Below are positions 10,690-21,655 of a stretch of DNA of 64,000 nt, in pieces. The notes beneath the pieces are model-generated. The model was not told the origin of the DNA and made no database searches. It saw nothing but the letters and a program-made list of their open reading frames with translations. Position 1 is the first letter of the stretch. Each line of letters begins with the position of its first letter. The position numbers and the translations under genes were made by a program. The stretch is from Prionace glauca (lineage: Eukaryota; Chordata; Chondrichthyes; Carcharhiniformes; Carcharhinidae): the NCBI GenBank assembly GCA_037974335.1, contig CM075760.1:32559609-32623608 (forward strand). Reading direction: 5' to 3'.

Positions 10690-11110
10690 CAAATTAAATT
10701 GTGATTTTCGGGGCTGCGGGCACTAGGACCGCACTGGAAACAGACACTCAAGCTCCACCCTCTATCGCGTCATCAAAGTGGACACGCATGCGCGCCATTT
10801 CCCGTCGGAACAAGATGGCGGCCGTTAACTGTGGCTTTGTCCCGAGAAACAGACATGGAGTTGCAGACACGAGACCTACAGGTCAATATTTGAGGTTTAA
10901 GGCTTTCACCACGTGTTTCGAAACATTCCCCGTTCCAAGGTTAGCACTATCGCTCCCTCTGGGTCACCAAATCCTTACCCGTTTGGAGATACGACTGACA
11001 GAGAACAGTCCGTGGCCATTGCTGCGCATGCTCCGAATACAAGGTGATATTGCGCTTGCGCACTGCTCTGGCTAAGGGACAGCCATCACCGTGAAGAACT
11101 CTGGGTAAAG
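10690..11110. promoter_or_regulatory. GC-rich promoter-like block with NRF1 and YY1 motifs
   Basis: It contains the NRF1-like ACGCATGCGCGCC (10785-10797), the YY1-type CAAGATGGCGGCCG (10811-10824), and further NRF1-like GCTGCGCATGCTCCG (11020-11034) and GCGCTTGCGCAC (11051-11062). It lies between the two inverted zinc-finger paralogues and could drive either or both. Candidate donor-like sites follow, but I could not fix the first exon. No coding frame here is convincing. Confidence 0.55.
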
Positions 11111-11449
11111 TCCCCACCATTTACCGTCCAAATTTGTTTTTCTGCTATGTGGGGATTAGGGTGGCAAGGCGAATAAATGAAGTTAGGAACCAAATAATAT
11201 GTAAATTCAAGTGCATAGATCCTCCATAGAAAAGAGGAAAGTGCGAATTGGTGGAGAATCAAGAGTTCATAAAGCAGCAGCAAGAACTGCAGAAACCAAC
11301 TCCTGCAATCATAGGATTCAGTTGGTATCAGTGAGTAACTGTCAGGACTGTGTATGACTCAGATCAGACATTTTAGTCATGTTAGCACACACTAATACAA
11401 TTGAATTACTGGAAACGGGCTGCAGCTCTTTTCATTTTCACTTATTACA

Positions 11450-11610
11450 GTATGCAGGTGTCACTGGCATTTATTATCATTGCTGAATACTTTTGAGAAG
11501 GCGATGACAATCTGCCTTCCCTAACCACTGCAGCCCTTGGAGGTTTTGCATGGTTTTAGGGTCCCCAGAACATTAGCCTGGGCCTTTGGATTACTCGTCC
11601 TGTGATATTA
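11450..11610 (-). mobile_element. Old SINE fragment (second family), antisense
   Basis: The ACTTTTGAGAAGGCGATGACAATCTGCCTTCC...CACTGCAGCCC block is a worn antisense copy of the same element as 28.51-28.65 kb (minus) and 61.5-61.9 kb (plus). It is joined to a stretch like the GGGTCCCCAGAACATTAGCC head of a third SINE. Confidence 0.5.
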
Positions 11611-11787
11611 CCACTGTGTCACCATCTTCCATCACAAAAAATACCCATTAACTATCATTTAGTATTTCCTGCAATTGAGGCAATTTTGTCTCCAAAATGT
11701 AACTTGCTCTTGGATCTCTTGAGATTTGATGTTTCTGCCATGTGGGAACTTGTAGATGTGGAGAGAATGTTTCCTTGTGTGAGAGAA

Positions 11788-12055
11788 TGGGCGGCACAGT
11801 GGTTAGCACTGCTGGCTGACAGCGCCAGAGACCTGGGTTCAATTCCTGGCTTGGGTCACTGCCTGTTTGGAGTCTGCACACTCTCCGTGGGTTTCCTCCC
11901 ACAGTCTGAAAGATGTGCTGGTTAGGTGTGTTAGCCATGCTAAATTCTCCCTCAGTGTACCCGAACAGGCTTTGGAGTGTGGCAACTAGGTGATTTTCAC
12001 AGTAACTTCATAGCAGTGTTAATGTAAGCCTACTTGTGACACAAATAATAAATAA
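11788..12055 (+). mobile_element. tRNA-headed SINE
   Basis: It has the head GGGCGGCACAGTGGTTAGCACTG and B box GGTTCAATTCC (11836-11846), a short internal deletion in the CTCCGTGGGTTTCC region, and the tail CAGTAACTTCATAGCAGTG...TACTTGTGACA followed by an A-rich AATAATAAATAA end. Confidence 0.85.
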
Positions 12056-12369
12056 GTAGAATAATCCAAAATCAGGGGCCAGAAATGTAAGATAGTCACA
12101 GACAAATCCAATAGGGGAAATAAGGAGAAATTGTGTTTATCAGAGCAGCTATGCTGTGGAGCTCACTACTACAGGAAATATTTGTGGCAAAAAGCCTTTC
12201 AAAATGAAACAAGATGAATGGATGAGAGGGAAAAGAATCGAACAAGAAAATGAAAGACTGAGCTGAGGGAGATGGAATGGAAGGAGATGCTTGTGGAGAA
12301 TCAACACCAGCAGAGACTGACTGGGCTAAATGGCCAGTTTCTGTTCTGTATATTTTGTGTAATTCTATG

Positions 12370-13230
<861 letters not shown>

Positions 13231-13324
13231 CTGCAGGGATTAGATTCTGCTGTTAATCACATCCAGAACTGAACCATGTTCATTCTGACAGTTGGCATCC
13301 CTTCTGCTGAAAATAATTGAAGTT

Positions 13325-13482
13325 TTATATTCTGGTTATATATCCAATAAATCAGCTTGTTTTGAATTTATTGTTTTAGATTTTTATCTTTCCCACCTGA
13401 GTGTTATATTCTGGTTATATATCCAATAAATCAGCTTGTTTTGAATTTATTGTTTTAGATTTTTATCTTTCCCACCTGAGTG
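13325..13482 (+). repeat. 79-bp tandem duplication carrying poly(A) signals
   Basis: Two essentially identical 79-bp units (13325-13403 and 13404-13482) start TTATATTCTGG and end CCACCTGAGTG. Each holds CCAATAAATCAG, so the zinc-finger 3' UTR carries the AATAAA signal twice. The near-identity makes this a recent event. Confidence 0.9.
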
Positions 13483-13744
13483 TTTAATATCACCTGTCTG
13501 GGGCTCAGAAAGGATAATCTGGGGGAGAATCATACGGCAGGAACAGAACTTCAGCCTGGACACAGTCTGGGAACACAGTGACTGTCCACACTTTGTTCCT
13601 GTTGGATAAAATCAAACACAGCGTTTATTCTCCATCAGTTATCTGACCTTTTCTATTTGCATAGCTTATACTGATCTCCCTGGTTACAAATATTATGCTT
13701 CATTCCCTCATTTCCAATTAGTTATTATAAAATCTGTTTCTTCC

Positions 13745-13885
13745 AATCTGTCTGGAACATTAGGTGGACATTCCCAAGTGGAATTGAGACAGAGGTGAGA
13801 TCAGCCATGATCAGATTGAATGGTGGAGCAGGCTTGAGGGGCTGAATGACTGACCCCTGCTCCTGGCTTTTATGTTTTTCAGTTA
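13745..13885 (+). mobile_element. LINE 3'-end fragment
   Basis: The stretch AGCCATGATCAGATTGAATGGTGGAGCAGGC...GGCTGAATGAC...CTGCTCC resembles the L2/CR1-type terminus better preserved at 26090-26165. Confidence 0.6.
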
Positions 13886-14019
13886 ATGATCGTCACTGTG
13901 TCCGTGAGGGAATGTTGTGAGTTTCTATCCTGGACTCACTGTGATGGATTTTAGAAACTTCTTTCATATAGGCTTAGAGGGGGAGGATTTACACAATACT
14001 AAACCCAAACCAAGAAAAA

Positions 14020-14817
14020 TATTTGTCTTTGATCAATCTTTAACGTTGGACATTTTTTTCACAGGACTTCAGAAGCTGAATGGTGGGAGGCAAAAAACTC
14101 AAACAAATCATCGCAGCAGCATCTGACGCTATTGCCTAAATTATTGTAATCTGAATATTATTGTAATTTGAACATGGAAGGGGAAAGCACAGTTAGCAGC
14201 GGAGAGAAACCAAACACATGTTCTGTGAGTGGACAAGGATTCAGCCAGTCACCTGGCCTGTCAAGACACAAACACAGTCAAACTCGGGGGAAACCACGGA
14301 AATGTGGGAACTATGGGAAGAGATTCATTTGCTCGTCACCGCTCCCCCACCTCCCCTGCCTGACCCCAACCCCTGCTAAAACACAAGTGGGCTCACACTG
14401 GGGAGAGGCCTTCTTCCTGCCATAAGTCTGCAAAGGGATTTACTGCCTCATCCATCTTCTTGACACACCAGTGTGTTCACACAGTGGTGAGGCCATTCAC
14501 ATGGCCTGAGTGTGGGAAGGAATTCACTAGTTCATCTATCCTACTGAATGACCAGCGAGTTCACACTGGGGAGAGACCTTTTACCTGCTCTGAGGGTGGA
14601 AAAGAATTCATTGATCCAACCTGCTGTAGCGCCAATGAATTCATAATAGGAAGAGGCTGTTTATCTGTTCCAAGTGTGGGAAAGGAGTCACTCAGTCATC
14701 TACTTTGCTGAAACACCCAGCGAGGTTCACACTGGGGAGATGCCGTTAACCTCTGTGTCTGGAAAGGGATTTACTCTGTTGTCTCACCTGTGGAACACCA
14801 GCAAGTTCATGAGTGAC
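14020..14817 (+). pseudogene. Decayed C2H2 zinc-finger gene
   Basis: An acceptor-like TTTTTTTCACAG ends at about 14064. [13 protein letters not shown] opens at 14174, followed by a finger whose second Cys is Ser (CSVSGQGF...HKHSQ). A second unit ([10 protein letters not shown]) has also lost a Cys, then comes a C-rich scrambled stretch. Finger relics at 14470-14700 ([27 protein letters not shown]) are again missing Cys or His residues. Frames change repeatedly. It is clearly a dead relative of the neighbouring zinc-finger genes. Confidence 0.75.
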
Positions 14818-15350
14818 TGAATTTGCTGTTTATCACATGCAGGATTGAACCATTCTCATTGGCACCTGTTCCTGCTGATGTCAATAAGCTCTAGCATAGT
14901 TGTCGAGCTTATGTTGTGGGTTAAAAGTCAAATAAACTGGCGGTGTGAAATATGGTTTGATGAATGTTTATAATTTCTCTAACACAGGTTAGTTCCTTTT
15001 GAAGAGCTCCACCCCCCCCCTTCACTGTGTCCTCCATCGTCACTTCAACAGTAAGTATGAGGACTCATGAAGCTTCTTTGTCACTTAGTCAGGGATTTTG
15101 CTGTACTTGCTGCTGTTAATCACATCTGGGACTCAACCATGCTCATTCTGATAGTTGGAATTGTTCCTCTGATATTAATAATCCCTATAACTGGAACGGA
15201 GACTGTCAAGTAACTGAGCTTTGTTTAAAGCTGTTGTGCATTTTTATCTTTCCCACCTGAGTGTTTGACATTACCTGTTTGGAACTCAGAAAGGGTAATC
15301 TAGGGGAGGATCATACGGCAGGAAGAGAACTTCAGCCTGGACACAGTCCT
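14810..15350 (+). repeat. Duplicated zinc-finger 3' UTR blocks
   Basis: The UTR motif seen after the 13.2-kb gene (GCTGTTAATCACATC...GAACCATG.TCATTCTGA) recurs at about 14825 and again at about 15110. The distal UTR (TTTTTATCTTTCCCACCTGAGTG through the GACACAGTC block) at 13381-13570 recurs at 15240-15346. This shows the zinc-finger relics arose by local tandem duplication that included downstream sequence. Confidence 0.7.
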
Positions 15351-15388
15351 CCAGGGTCACATTGAGAGGGACAAACAGCACTTTGGTC

Positions 15389-15625
15389 TTTCTATAAGAC
15401 CATAAGACACAGGAGCAGGATTAGGCCATTCGGCCCATCAAGTCTGCTCCACCATTCAATCATGGCTGATACTTTTCTCATCCTCATTATCCTGCCTTTC
15501 CCCATAACCCCTGATCCCCTTATTAATCAAGAACCTATCCATCTCTGTCTTAAAGGCACTAAATTATGTGGCACCCACAGTCTTCTACGGCAAAGAGATC
15601 CATAAGTCCACCATTCTCTAGCTGA
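15389..15625 (-). mobile_element. LINE 3'-end fragment, antisense
   Basis: It starts with the ATAAGACCATAAGACACAGGAGCAGG terminus and the GGCCATTCGGCCCATCAAGTCTGCTCC block, then the complement of the RT C-terminal region to about 15625. Confidence 0.75.
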
Positions 15626-15699
15626 AGAAATGAGGGACATGGACAGGGTGCACAGGGAGCAGCTGTTCCCCCTAGTTGGACAGTCAGTTATGAGGGGAC

Positions 15700-15810
15700 A
15701 CAAGATAAGAGCACAGTCAAGCTGGGGGGAACCATGGAAATGTGGGGACTGTGGGAAGGGATTAATTTGTTCATTCCCCCCCCTCCTGAAACACAAGTGG
15801 GCCCACCCCC
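15700..15810 (+). pseudogene. Zinc-finger fragment
   Basis: One finger ([24 protein letters not shown]) matches the block at 14290-14400, including its odd proline-rich loop. It appears to have been carried here by the same local duplication. It has no start, linker or second finger. Confidence 0.65.
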
Positions 15811-16104
15811 CACTTTATCTCATCTCTCTTCATTGACAGCAAACTCTCCTGTGGGTAAATACTGAGGTGTGTGAGAAATGTGTCGCAGCCGCTCTCTTCT
15901 GTGACTCTGGGTTCTTAGACGTGGAACAGAAATTCCTTTACAATGTGTTTAGAGTCAGGGAGAACAACAGTGAATAATGGAAACTGGCTGTAAAATCAGA
16001 TTGGTGTAAAACTGGGATCGTTCCTGACTGAGTAAAATGGCAGGTTTAGGTTTTAAAATGTTAATGTAACATTTCTGAATCTACCAAATGTAAGGTAATG
16101 GTAA

Positions 16105-16378
16105 GAGAATCACAGATTACTATAATGCAGAAGAGGCCCTTTGGCCTATCGAGTCTGCACTACTGCATGAAAGGCCCTGACCTGCTCACCTAATCCCACT
16201 TGGCAGCACTTGGCCCATGTTATGAACGTTCTGGCATTGCCAAGTACTCATCCAGGTACTTTTGGAAGGAATATGAGGCATCCTGCCTCCACCACCCTCC
16301 CGGGCAGTGCATTCCAGACTGTCACCACCCTCTGGGTAAAGTTTTTCCTCAAATCTTCCAACCCCTCCACTTTTGTCT
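16105..16378 (-). mobile_element. LINE fragment, antisense
   Basis: It opens with AGAATCACAGATTACTATAATGCAGAAGAGGCC and CTATCGAGTCTGCACTA, runs through the complement of the C-terminal RT region (CACCCTCCCGGGCAGTGCATTCC) and ends exactly where the CT satellite begins. Confidence 0.7.
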
Positions 16379-16963
16379 TGTGCCCCTCTCCCTCTCTTTC
16401 TCTCTCTCTCTCTCCCTGCCCCACCTCTCTCTCTTTCTCTCTCTCTCTCTCCCTGCCCCCCTCTCTCTCTCTCTCTCCCTGCCCCCTCTCTCTCTCTTTC
16501 TCTCTCTCTCTCCCTGCCCCCCCTCTCTCTCTTTCTCTCTCTCTCTCTCCCTGCCCCCTCTCTCTCTCCCTGCCCCCTCTCTCTCTCTTTCCCTCTCTCT
16601 CTCCCTGCCCCCCTCTCTCTCTCTTTCTCTCTCTCTCTCTCCCTGCCCCCTCTCTCTTTCTCTTTCTCTCTCTCTTTCCCTGCCCCCTCTCTCTCTCTTT
16701 CTCTCTCTCTCTCCCTGCCCCCTCTCTCTCTCTTTCTCTCTCTCTCTCCCTGCCCCCCCCTCTCTCTCTTTCTCTCTCTCTCTCTCCCTGCCCCCTCTCT
16801 CTCTCTTTCTCTCTCTCTCTCCCTGCCCCCTCTCTCTCTCTTTCTCTCTCTCTCTCCCTGCCCCCCTCTCTCTCTCTTTCTCTCTCTCTCTCTCCGTGCT
16901 CCCCCTCTCTCTCTTTCTCTCTCTCTCCCTGCCCCCTCTCTCTCTCTCTCTCTCCCTGCCCCC

Positions 16964-16998
<35 letters not shown>

Positions 16999-17330
16999 CC
17001 TGCCCCCCTCTCTCTCTCTTTCTCTCTCTCTCTCTCCCTGCCCCACCTCTCTCTCTTTCTCTCTCTCTCTCCCTGCCCCCCCTCTCTCTCTTTCTCTCTC
17101 TCTCTCCCTGCCCCCCTCTCTCTCTTTCTCTCTCTCTTTCTCCCTGCCCCCCTCTCTCTCTCTTTTTCTCTCTCTCTCCCTGCCCCCCTCTCTCCCCATC
17201 TCTTTCTCTCTCTCTCTCTCTCTGCCTCTATCTCTCCCTGCCCCTCTCTGTTTCACTCTCTCTCAGCCTCTCTCTCTTTTTTTTTCTCCTCCGTTTCTCT
17301 TTTCCTCTCTTTTTTTCCCTCTCTCTGTTA
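16379..17330. repeat. Pyrimidine-only satellite, CCCTGCCCCC(TC)n units
   Basis: There are roughly two dozen imperfect units of about 30-45 bp, each CTCCCTGCCCC followed by runs of CTCTCT broken by TTTCTC, giving about 950 bp of almost unbroken C/T on the plus strand. Mirror-symmetric purine-pyrimidine DNA of this kind can adopt triplex (H-DNA) structure. It ends 250 bp upstream of the first exon of the ITAM receptor. The long ORFs through it on both strands are repeat artefacts. Confidence 0.9.
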
Positions 17331-17576
17331 CTGTCTCTATTTTTGGGCCTCCACTGTGGGGTTTATTTTGATCCTTTGGGTGTTGCCAGATCACAACATT
17401 TTTTGGGAAGTGAACAGTTCTCATATATTATCAGAAGATTGTTGACTCAACTATTCTTGCATCCACCCGTTGATCCTTGCACTGAGCGGATTCAATTCAT
17501 CAGCAATCTGTGAAGATTCTCTCAGCCTCGTCTCTCCCCCATCTCTCTGCAACTTCTAATCCGCAGAAATCAACCA
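17331..17576 (+). promoter_or_regulatory. Putative 5' flank and UTR of the ITAM receptor
   Basis: This is the only non-repetitive DNA between the CT satellite and the start codon. GGAAGTGAAC (17406-17415) differs by one base from the PU.1/IRF composite element GGAANNGAAA used in myeloid and B cells. No TATA box is in a convincing position. The transcription start is not resolved. Confidence 0.35.
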
Positions 17577-17634
17577 ATGGATCCAGTGTATAGGAATCTA
17601 TGGGGTGCCCTGATTCTGCTGTCACTGTGGAGTG
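17577..17634 (+). CDS. ITAM receptor exon 1: signal peptide
   Basis: The ATG at 17577 begins MDPVYRNLWGALILLSLWS, a short basic N-terminus followed by the hydrophobic core LWGALILLSLW. The exon ends in phase 1 at a strong GTGAGT donor (G|GTGAGT at 17634/17635). The single-exon signal peptide splitting in phase 1 is the standard layout of Ig-superfamily receptor genes. Confidence 0.75.
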
Positions 17635-17639
17635 GTGAG

Positions 17640-17815
17640 TGAGGGAGGGAAAGAGTGAAAGAGGGTGAGTGCGATGGAGGATGAGTGTGACAGAGGGTGA
17701 CTACGATGGAGGGTGACTGATGAAGAGTGTCCATGATGGAGGGTGACTGTGATGAAGAGTGTCTACGATGGCGGGTGATTGTGATGGCGGGTGGAGGGTG
17801 AGTGCGGAGGAAGAC
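17640..17815 (+). repeat. Intronic GAGGGTGA-type minisatellite
   Basis: Units of about 20-30 bp (GATGGAGGGTGACTGTGATGA and variants) start right behind the exon 1 donor. The sequence is purine-rich and related in style, not unit, to the GAGTGAGG satellites at 18.4-19.1 and 57-59.5 kb. Confidence 0.6.
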
Positions 17816-17854
17816 GAACAGAGTGGTGAAGACATTCAGCATGCTTGGTTTCAT

Positions 17855-18432
17855 GGATCAAACCATTGAATACAGGAGTTGGGACGTCTTGGTGAAGTTG
17901 CATAAAACATTGGTAAGGCCATGCTTGGAATACTGTGTATAGTTCTGGTCACCCTATTACTCAAGGAGATTAGAAGTGCAGAAAAGGCATACTAGGATGC
18001 TACCGGGACTTAATGGTTTGAGTTATAAGAGGCTGGATAGGTAGGGGCATTTTTCCCTGGAGTGTAGGGGGACTTAGTGGTGAGAATATGGGTCTATAAG
18101 ATAATGAGGGGCATAGGTCAGTTAGATGGTCAACATCTTTTCCCAGAGGTAGGGGAAAACCAGCGCAAAGATTTAAGGTGAGAAGGGAGAGAGATACAAA
18201 AGGGGCAACTTTTTTCACCGAGGATGATGAGAGTCTGAAACAAGCTGCCAGAGGTAGTAGTTGAGGCGGGTACAATTTTGTAGTTGAAAAAAAAGACTTC
18301 TATGGGTAAGATGGATATAGAGCAAATTAGACTAAACATAGGTGATTGGGACTAGTTTAGTGGTTCAAATAAAGGGGGTGGCATGGACAAGTTGGACCAA
18401 AGGGCCGGTTTCCATATAAACCTCTATGACTC
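17855..18432 (+). mobile_element. CR1-like LINE 3' fragment
   Basis: It runs from TTCAGCATGCTTGGTTTCATGG through the LVRPCLEYCV-like block (17910-17950), the ILPGLNGLS-like block (17995-18020) and TFFTEDDESLKQAARGSS-like remnants to the terminus near 18430. It is the same subfamily as 45.3-45.94 kb and has many breaks. Confidence 0.75.
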
Positions 18433-18434
18433 TA

Positions 18435-19145
18435 GACTGGGGGAGGGGCCGGTGGGGGGGGGGGGATGTGGTTTGAGGGAGGGAGGGAAAGGGTGGGATG
18501 AGGGAGGGGTGAGTGCGGGGAAGGTTGGTGGAGGGGTGAGGGCAGAGGGACAAGAGTCCGGGTGAGAGTGGGGAGAGAGGATAAGGGCGAGAGTGCGGAG
18601 AAGCTCGAGTGTGTGGTATAGGATCAGAGGGAAGGAGAAACTATAATAGGGAGAGGGTGTGAGTGTGTGAGGGAGCACCAGCGTGAGTGAGTGTGTGTGG
18701 GGGAGAAGAACGTTGAGCCTGAAGGATGGTGTGAGGGAGGGTGCTTGAGGGAGAAGGATGGGACGAATGTGGCAGAGGCGGTGAGTATCAGGGAGAACAC
18801 ACATGAGGAAGTGGGGGTGACAGAAAGTATATGAAGGAAGGAGAGGATATAAGTGGGAGAAGGTGTGAACTTGGATATGAGTGAGGGCGAGTGAGAGTGT
18901 CAGTGAAGGTGCGTGAGGAACAGTGCGTGAGTGGAGGAGGGAGAATGGGTGAACAAGAGGGTGTGAGAGAAAAGGAGGGAGGGTGTGAAAACGGTGTGTG
19001 AGGGGGTGAGGGAGGCGGGGTGAGAGTCTGTGAGCGAGAGAGTATGAGGGGGATGTGGTGAGCATGTGATGGAGGGTGCTTATAGATTAGTGGGTGAGAG
19101 GGGTTGTGTGTGTGTGAGGGGTGAGGGAGAGCCTGAGTGTGAGGC
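18435..19145 (+). repeat. Purine-rich GTGAGGGAG low-complexity tract
   Basis: About 700 bp of degenerate GTGAGGGWG/GTGTGAGGG units occupy intron 1 of the receptor. The sequence is G-rich on the plus (coding) strand, with a short homopolymer G run at 18450-18463. Confidence 0.8.
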
Positions 19146-19159
19146 ATTCAAGGACAGGC

Positions 19160-20440
19160 AGTCCAAAGCTTTTGCATTTTTCTATATGACCTTTTCTACT
19201 GTCTGATCAAATGCTATTTACTCCCCTTTTCCTGAAATCCCTTTGATGAAAAAAAACTTCTCTCAGTCTCAATTTGAAAATCAGATTTGGTGGCCTCATT
19301 TGTTTTTGTAGAAATATTTCACATGTCTGCCTCTCATTGTCACAGAATACCGTCTAACCCTGACCTTCTCAGTCAGACACTCAGAAACTGATCGCCCCTC
19401 CCCTCCACCCCCCATATCCTTTCATCCCTTTTAGCCCCATGTGCTATATCTAATATCTTCTTGAAATCATACAACGTTTTGGCCTTGCCTCTTTGCTGTG
19501 GTAGTGAATTTCACAGATCCACCAATCTCTGGGTGAAGATACTTCTCCTCACCTCAGTCTTAAATAATTTACCTCTTTTTCTCAAACTATGGCAGCTAGT
19601 CTTGGATTCCCCCACCATCAGGAGCATTGTGAATCTACCCTGTCTAATGTTGTTAGAACTTAATAAGTTTCTGTGATCCCCTTTCACTATTCTAAGCTTC
19701 AGTGAATACCAGCCTAACTGAGTCTCTTCTCAAATGACGGACCTGTTATCCCAGGAATGAACCTGTTAAACCTCTGCTGTTTCCCTTCTATCAGTTCCTC
19801 AGATAAGGACAACAAAACTGCACACACTGTTCCAGATATGGCTTCACCAAAGCCCTGTAAAATTGCAATAAAACATCGCTATCCTGACACTGTCATCCTC
19901 TCGCTATGAAGGACAAGATGTTATTTTCCTCTTTTCCTGCCTGCTGTACCTGTGTGCTTACTTTCGACAACTTTTGCACGAAGACACAAAGGTCTCGCTG
20001 AGAATCCGCCGCTTTCAATTTACACCATTCATATAATAATTTCCCTTCCTATTATTGCCACTAAAGTGGAAAATCTCACATTTGTTCACATTACACTGCC
20101 ATGTGTATGCCCAATCATTCAGCCTATCCAAATCACGTTAAACAATCCCTGTATCCTCCTTGCAGCTCACTCTCCCACCTTACTTTGTCATCTGCAAATT
20201 GGATATAATTCATTTCGTTCCCTCTTCTGAATCATCAATCTATAATGTGAACATTTGGGGCCCCAGCACAGATCCGTACGGTATCCCACTAGCTGCCAAT
20301 CAGAAAAAGACCCATTTGTGTCAACTCTTTGCTTCCTGTCTGCAAACAAGTTTTCTATCCACCTCAAGACATTACCTTGTTAAAAGGCTTCTGGAAGTCC
20401 AAATAAACCACATCCACTACTACTTCTTTTCTGATTACAT
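19160..20440 (-). mobile_element. LINE fragment, antisense
   Basis: Complementary blocks appear in the order expected for a reversed CR1/L2-type ORF: the C-terminal region (19480-19560), LVKP.LEYC region (19800-19860), FADD-region complement (20180-20240) and GVPQG-region complement (20250-20300). It is an old copy with no open frame. Confidence 0.7.
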
Positions 20441-20474
20441 TCTCAAATAATGTCAATAGATTCATCAAGCAAGC

Positions 20475-20625
20475 TTTCAAGTCTACTTTATTTATTAGTC
20501 ACAAATAAGGCTAACATTAACATTGCAATGGGTTACTGTGAAATTTCTCTGGTTGCCACATTTCAACGCCTGTTCGGGTCAATACACCTAACCAGCACAT
20601 CCTTCAGACTGTGGGACTGTGGTTG
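20475..20625 (-). mobile_element. SINE fragment, antisense
   Basis: TTTATTTATTAGTCACAAATAAGGCTAACATTAACATTGCAATGGGTTACTGTGAAA is the complement of the 10.2-kb SINE tail. The body is truncated at about 20625 where a sense LINE begins. Confidence 0.75.
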
Positions 20626-21655
20626 GTTGGTGGAAAAGTTTAAGGCTCATGGAATACAAGGACAGGAGTCTAGATGGATTGAGAACTGGCTTGGTAACAG
20701 GAGACAGAGAGTAGTAGTGGAAGGGTCTTTTTCTAGCTGGAGGTCTGTAACTAGTGGTGTGCCGCAGGGCTCTGTACTGGGACCTTTGCTATTTGTAATA
20801 TACATAAATGACTTGGAAGAGGGAGTAAGTGGTGTGATCAGCAAGTTTGCAGATGACATGAAGATGGCTGGACTTGCTGATAGTGAGGAGCAGTGTCAGG
20901 CAATACAGCAGGCTGCTGTATTGGGTAGAGAAATGGCAGATGGAATTTAATCCAGATAAACGTGAGGTGATGCATTTCAGAAGAAATAATGTAGGGGGGA
21001 GTTATGGTAGGCCTATTAAGAGTATAGAAATGCAGAGGGACCTAGGGGTACAAGTAGACAAGTCCTTGAAGGTGGCAGTACAGGTGGAGAAGGTGGCGAA
21101 GAAGGCTTATGGTATGCTTGCCTTTATAGGAAGGGGTATAGAGTATAAAAGCTGGCATCTAATGTTGCAGTTGTATAGAACGTTGGTTAGACCACATTTG
21201 GAGTACCTCGTCCAGTTCTGGTCGCCTTACTACCGGAAAGACGTGGAGACCCTGGAGAGAGTGCACAGGAGGTTTACCAGGATACTGCCTGGTATGGAAG
21301 GACTATGAGGAGAGATTGGGCAAATTGGGGCTGTTCTCCTTAGAAAGACAGAGAATGAGGGGAGATTTAACAGAGGTGTATAACATTATGAAGGGTATCG
21401 ATAGAGTGAACAGTGGTAAGCTTTTTCCTAGGTTGAATACAAAAATTACGAGGGGCCATGGGCTGAAGGTGAGAGGGGCGAAGTATAATTCGGACGTTAG
21501 AGGAAGGTTTTTCACACAGAGGGTTGTGGGGGCCTGGGATGCACTGCCAAGTAGAGTGGTGGAGGCAGGCACGCTAGAGTTGTTTAAGGTTTACTTAGAT
21601 AGGCACATGAGCGGAATAGAGATGGAGGGACACAGGAGACTGTTCTAAGTAAGGA
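20625..21655 (+). mobile_element. CR1-like LINE RT, sense
   Basis: Reading frames carry KFKAHGIQG, NRRQRVVVEGSF, TSGVPQGSVLGPLLFVIYINDL and the catalytic FADD (about 20845), then the thumb (LGVQVDKSLK, KAYGMLAFIGRGIEYKS, LVRPHLEYLVQFWSP) and C-terminal blocks to about 21650. Frame changes near 20930 and 21305 mark it as inactive. Moderately young. Confidence 0.85.

Noticed and set aside
16186-17513. Four ORFs of 330-440 codons across the CT satellite, both strands
   Set aside because: They are pure (Ser-Leu)n/(Arg-Glu)n readings of a simple repeat; low complexity keeps all frames open.
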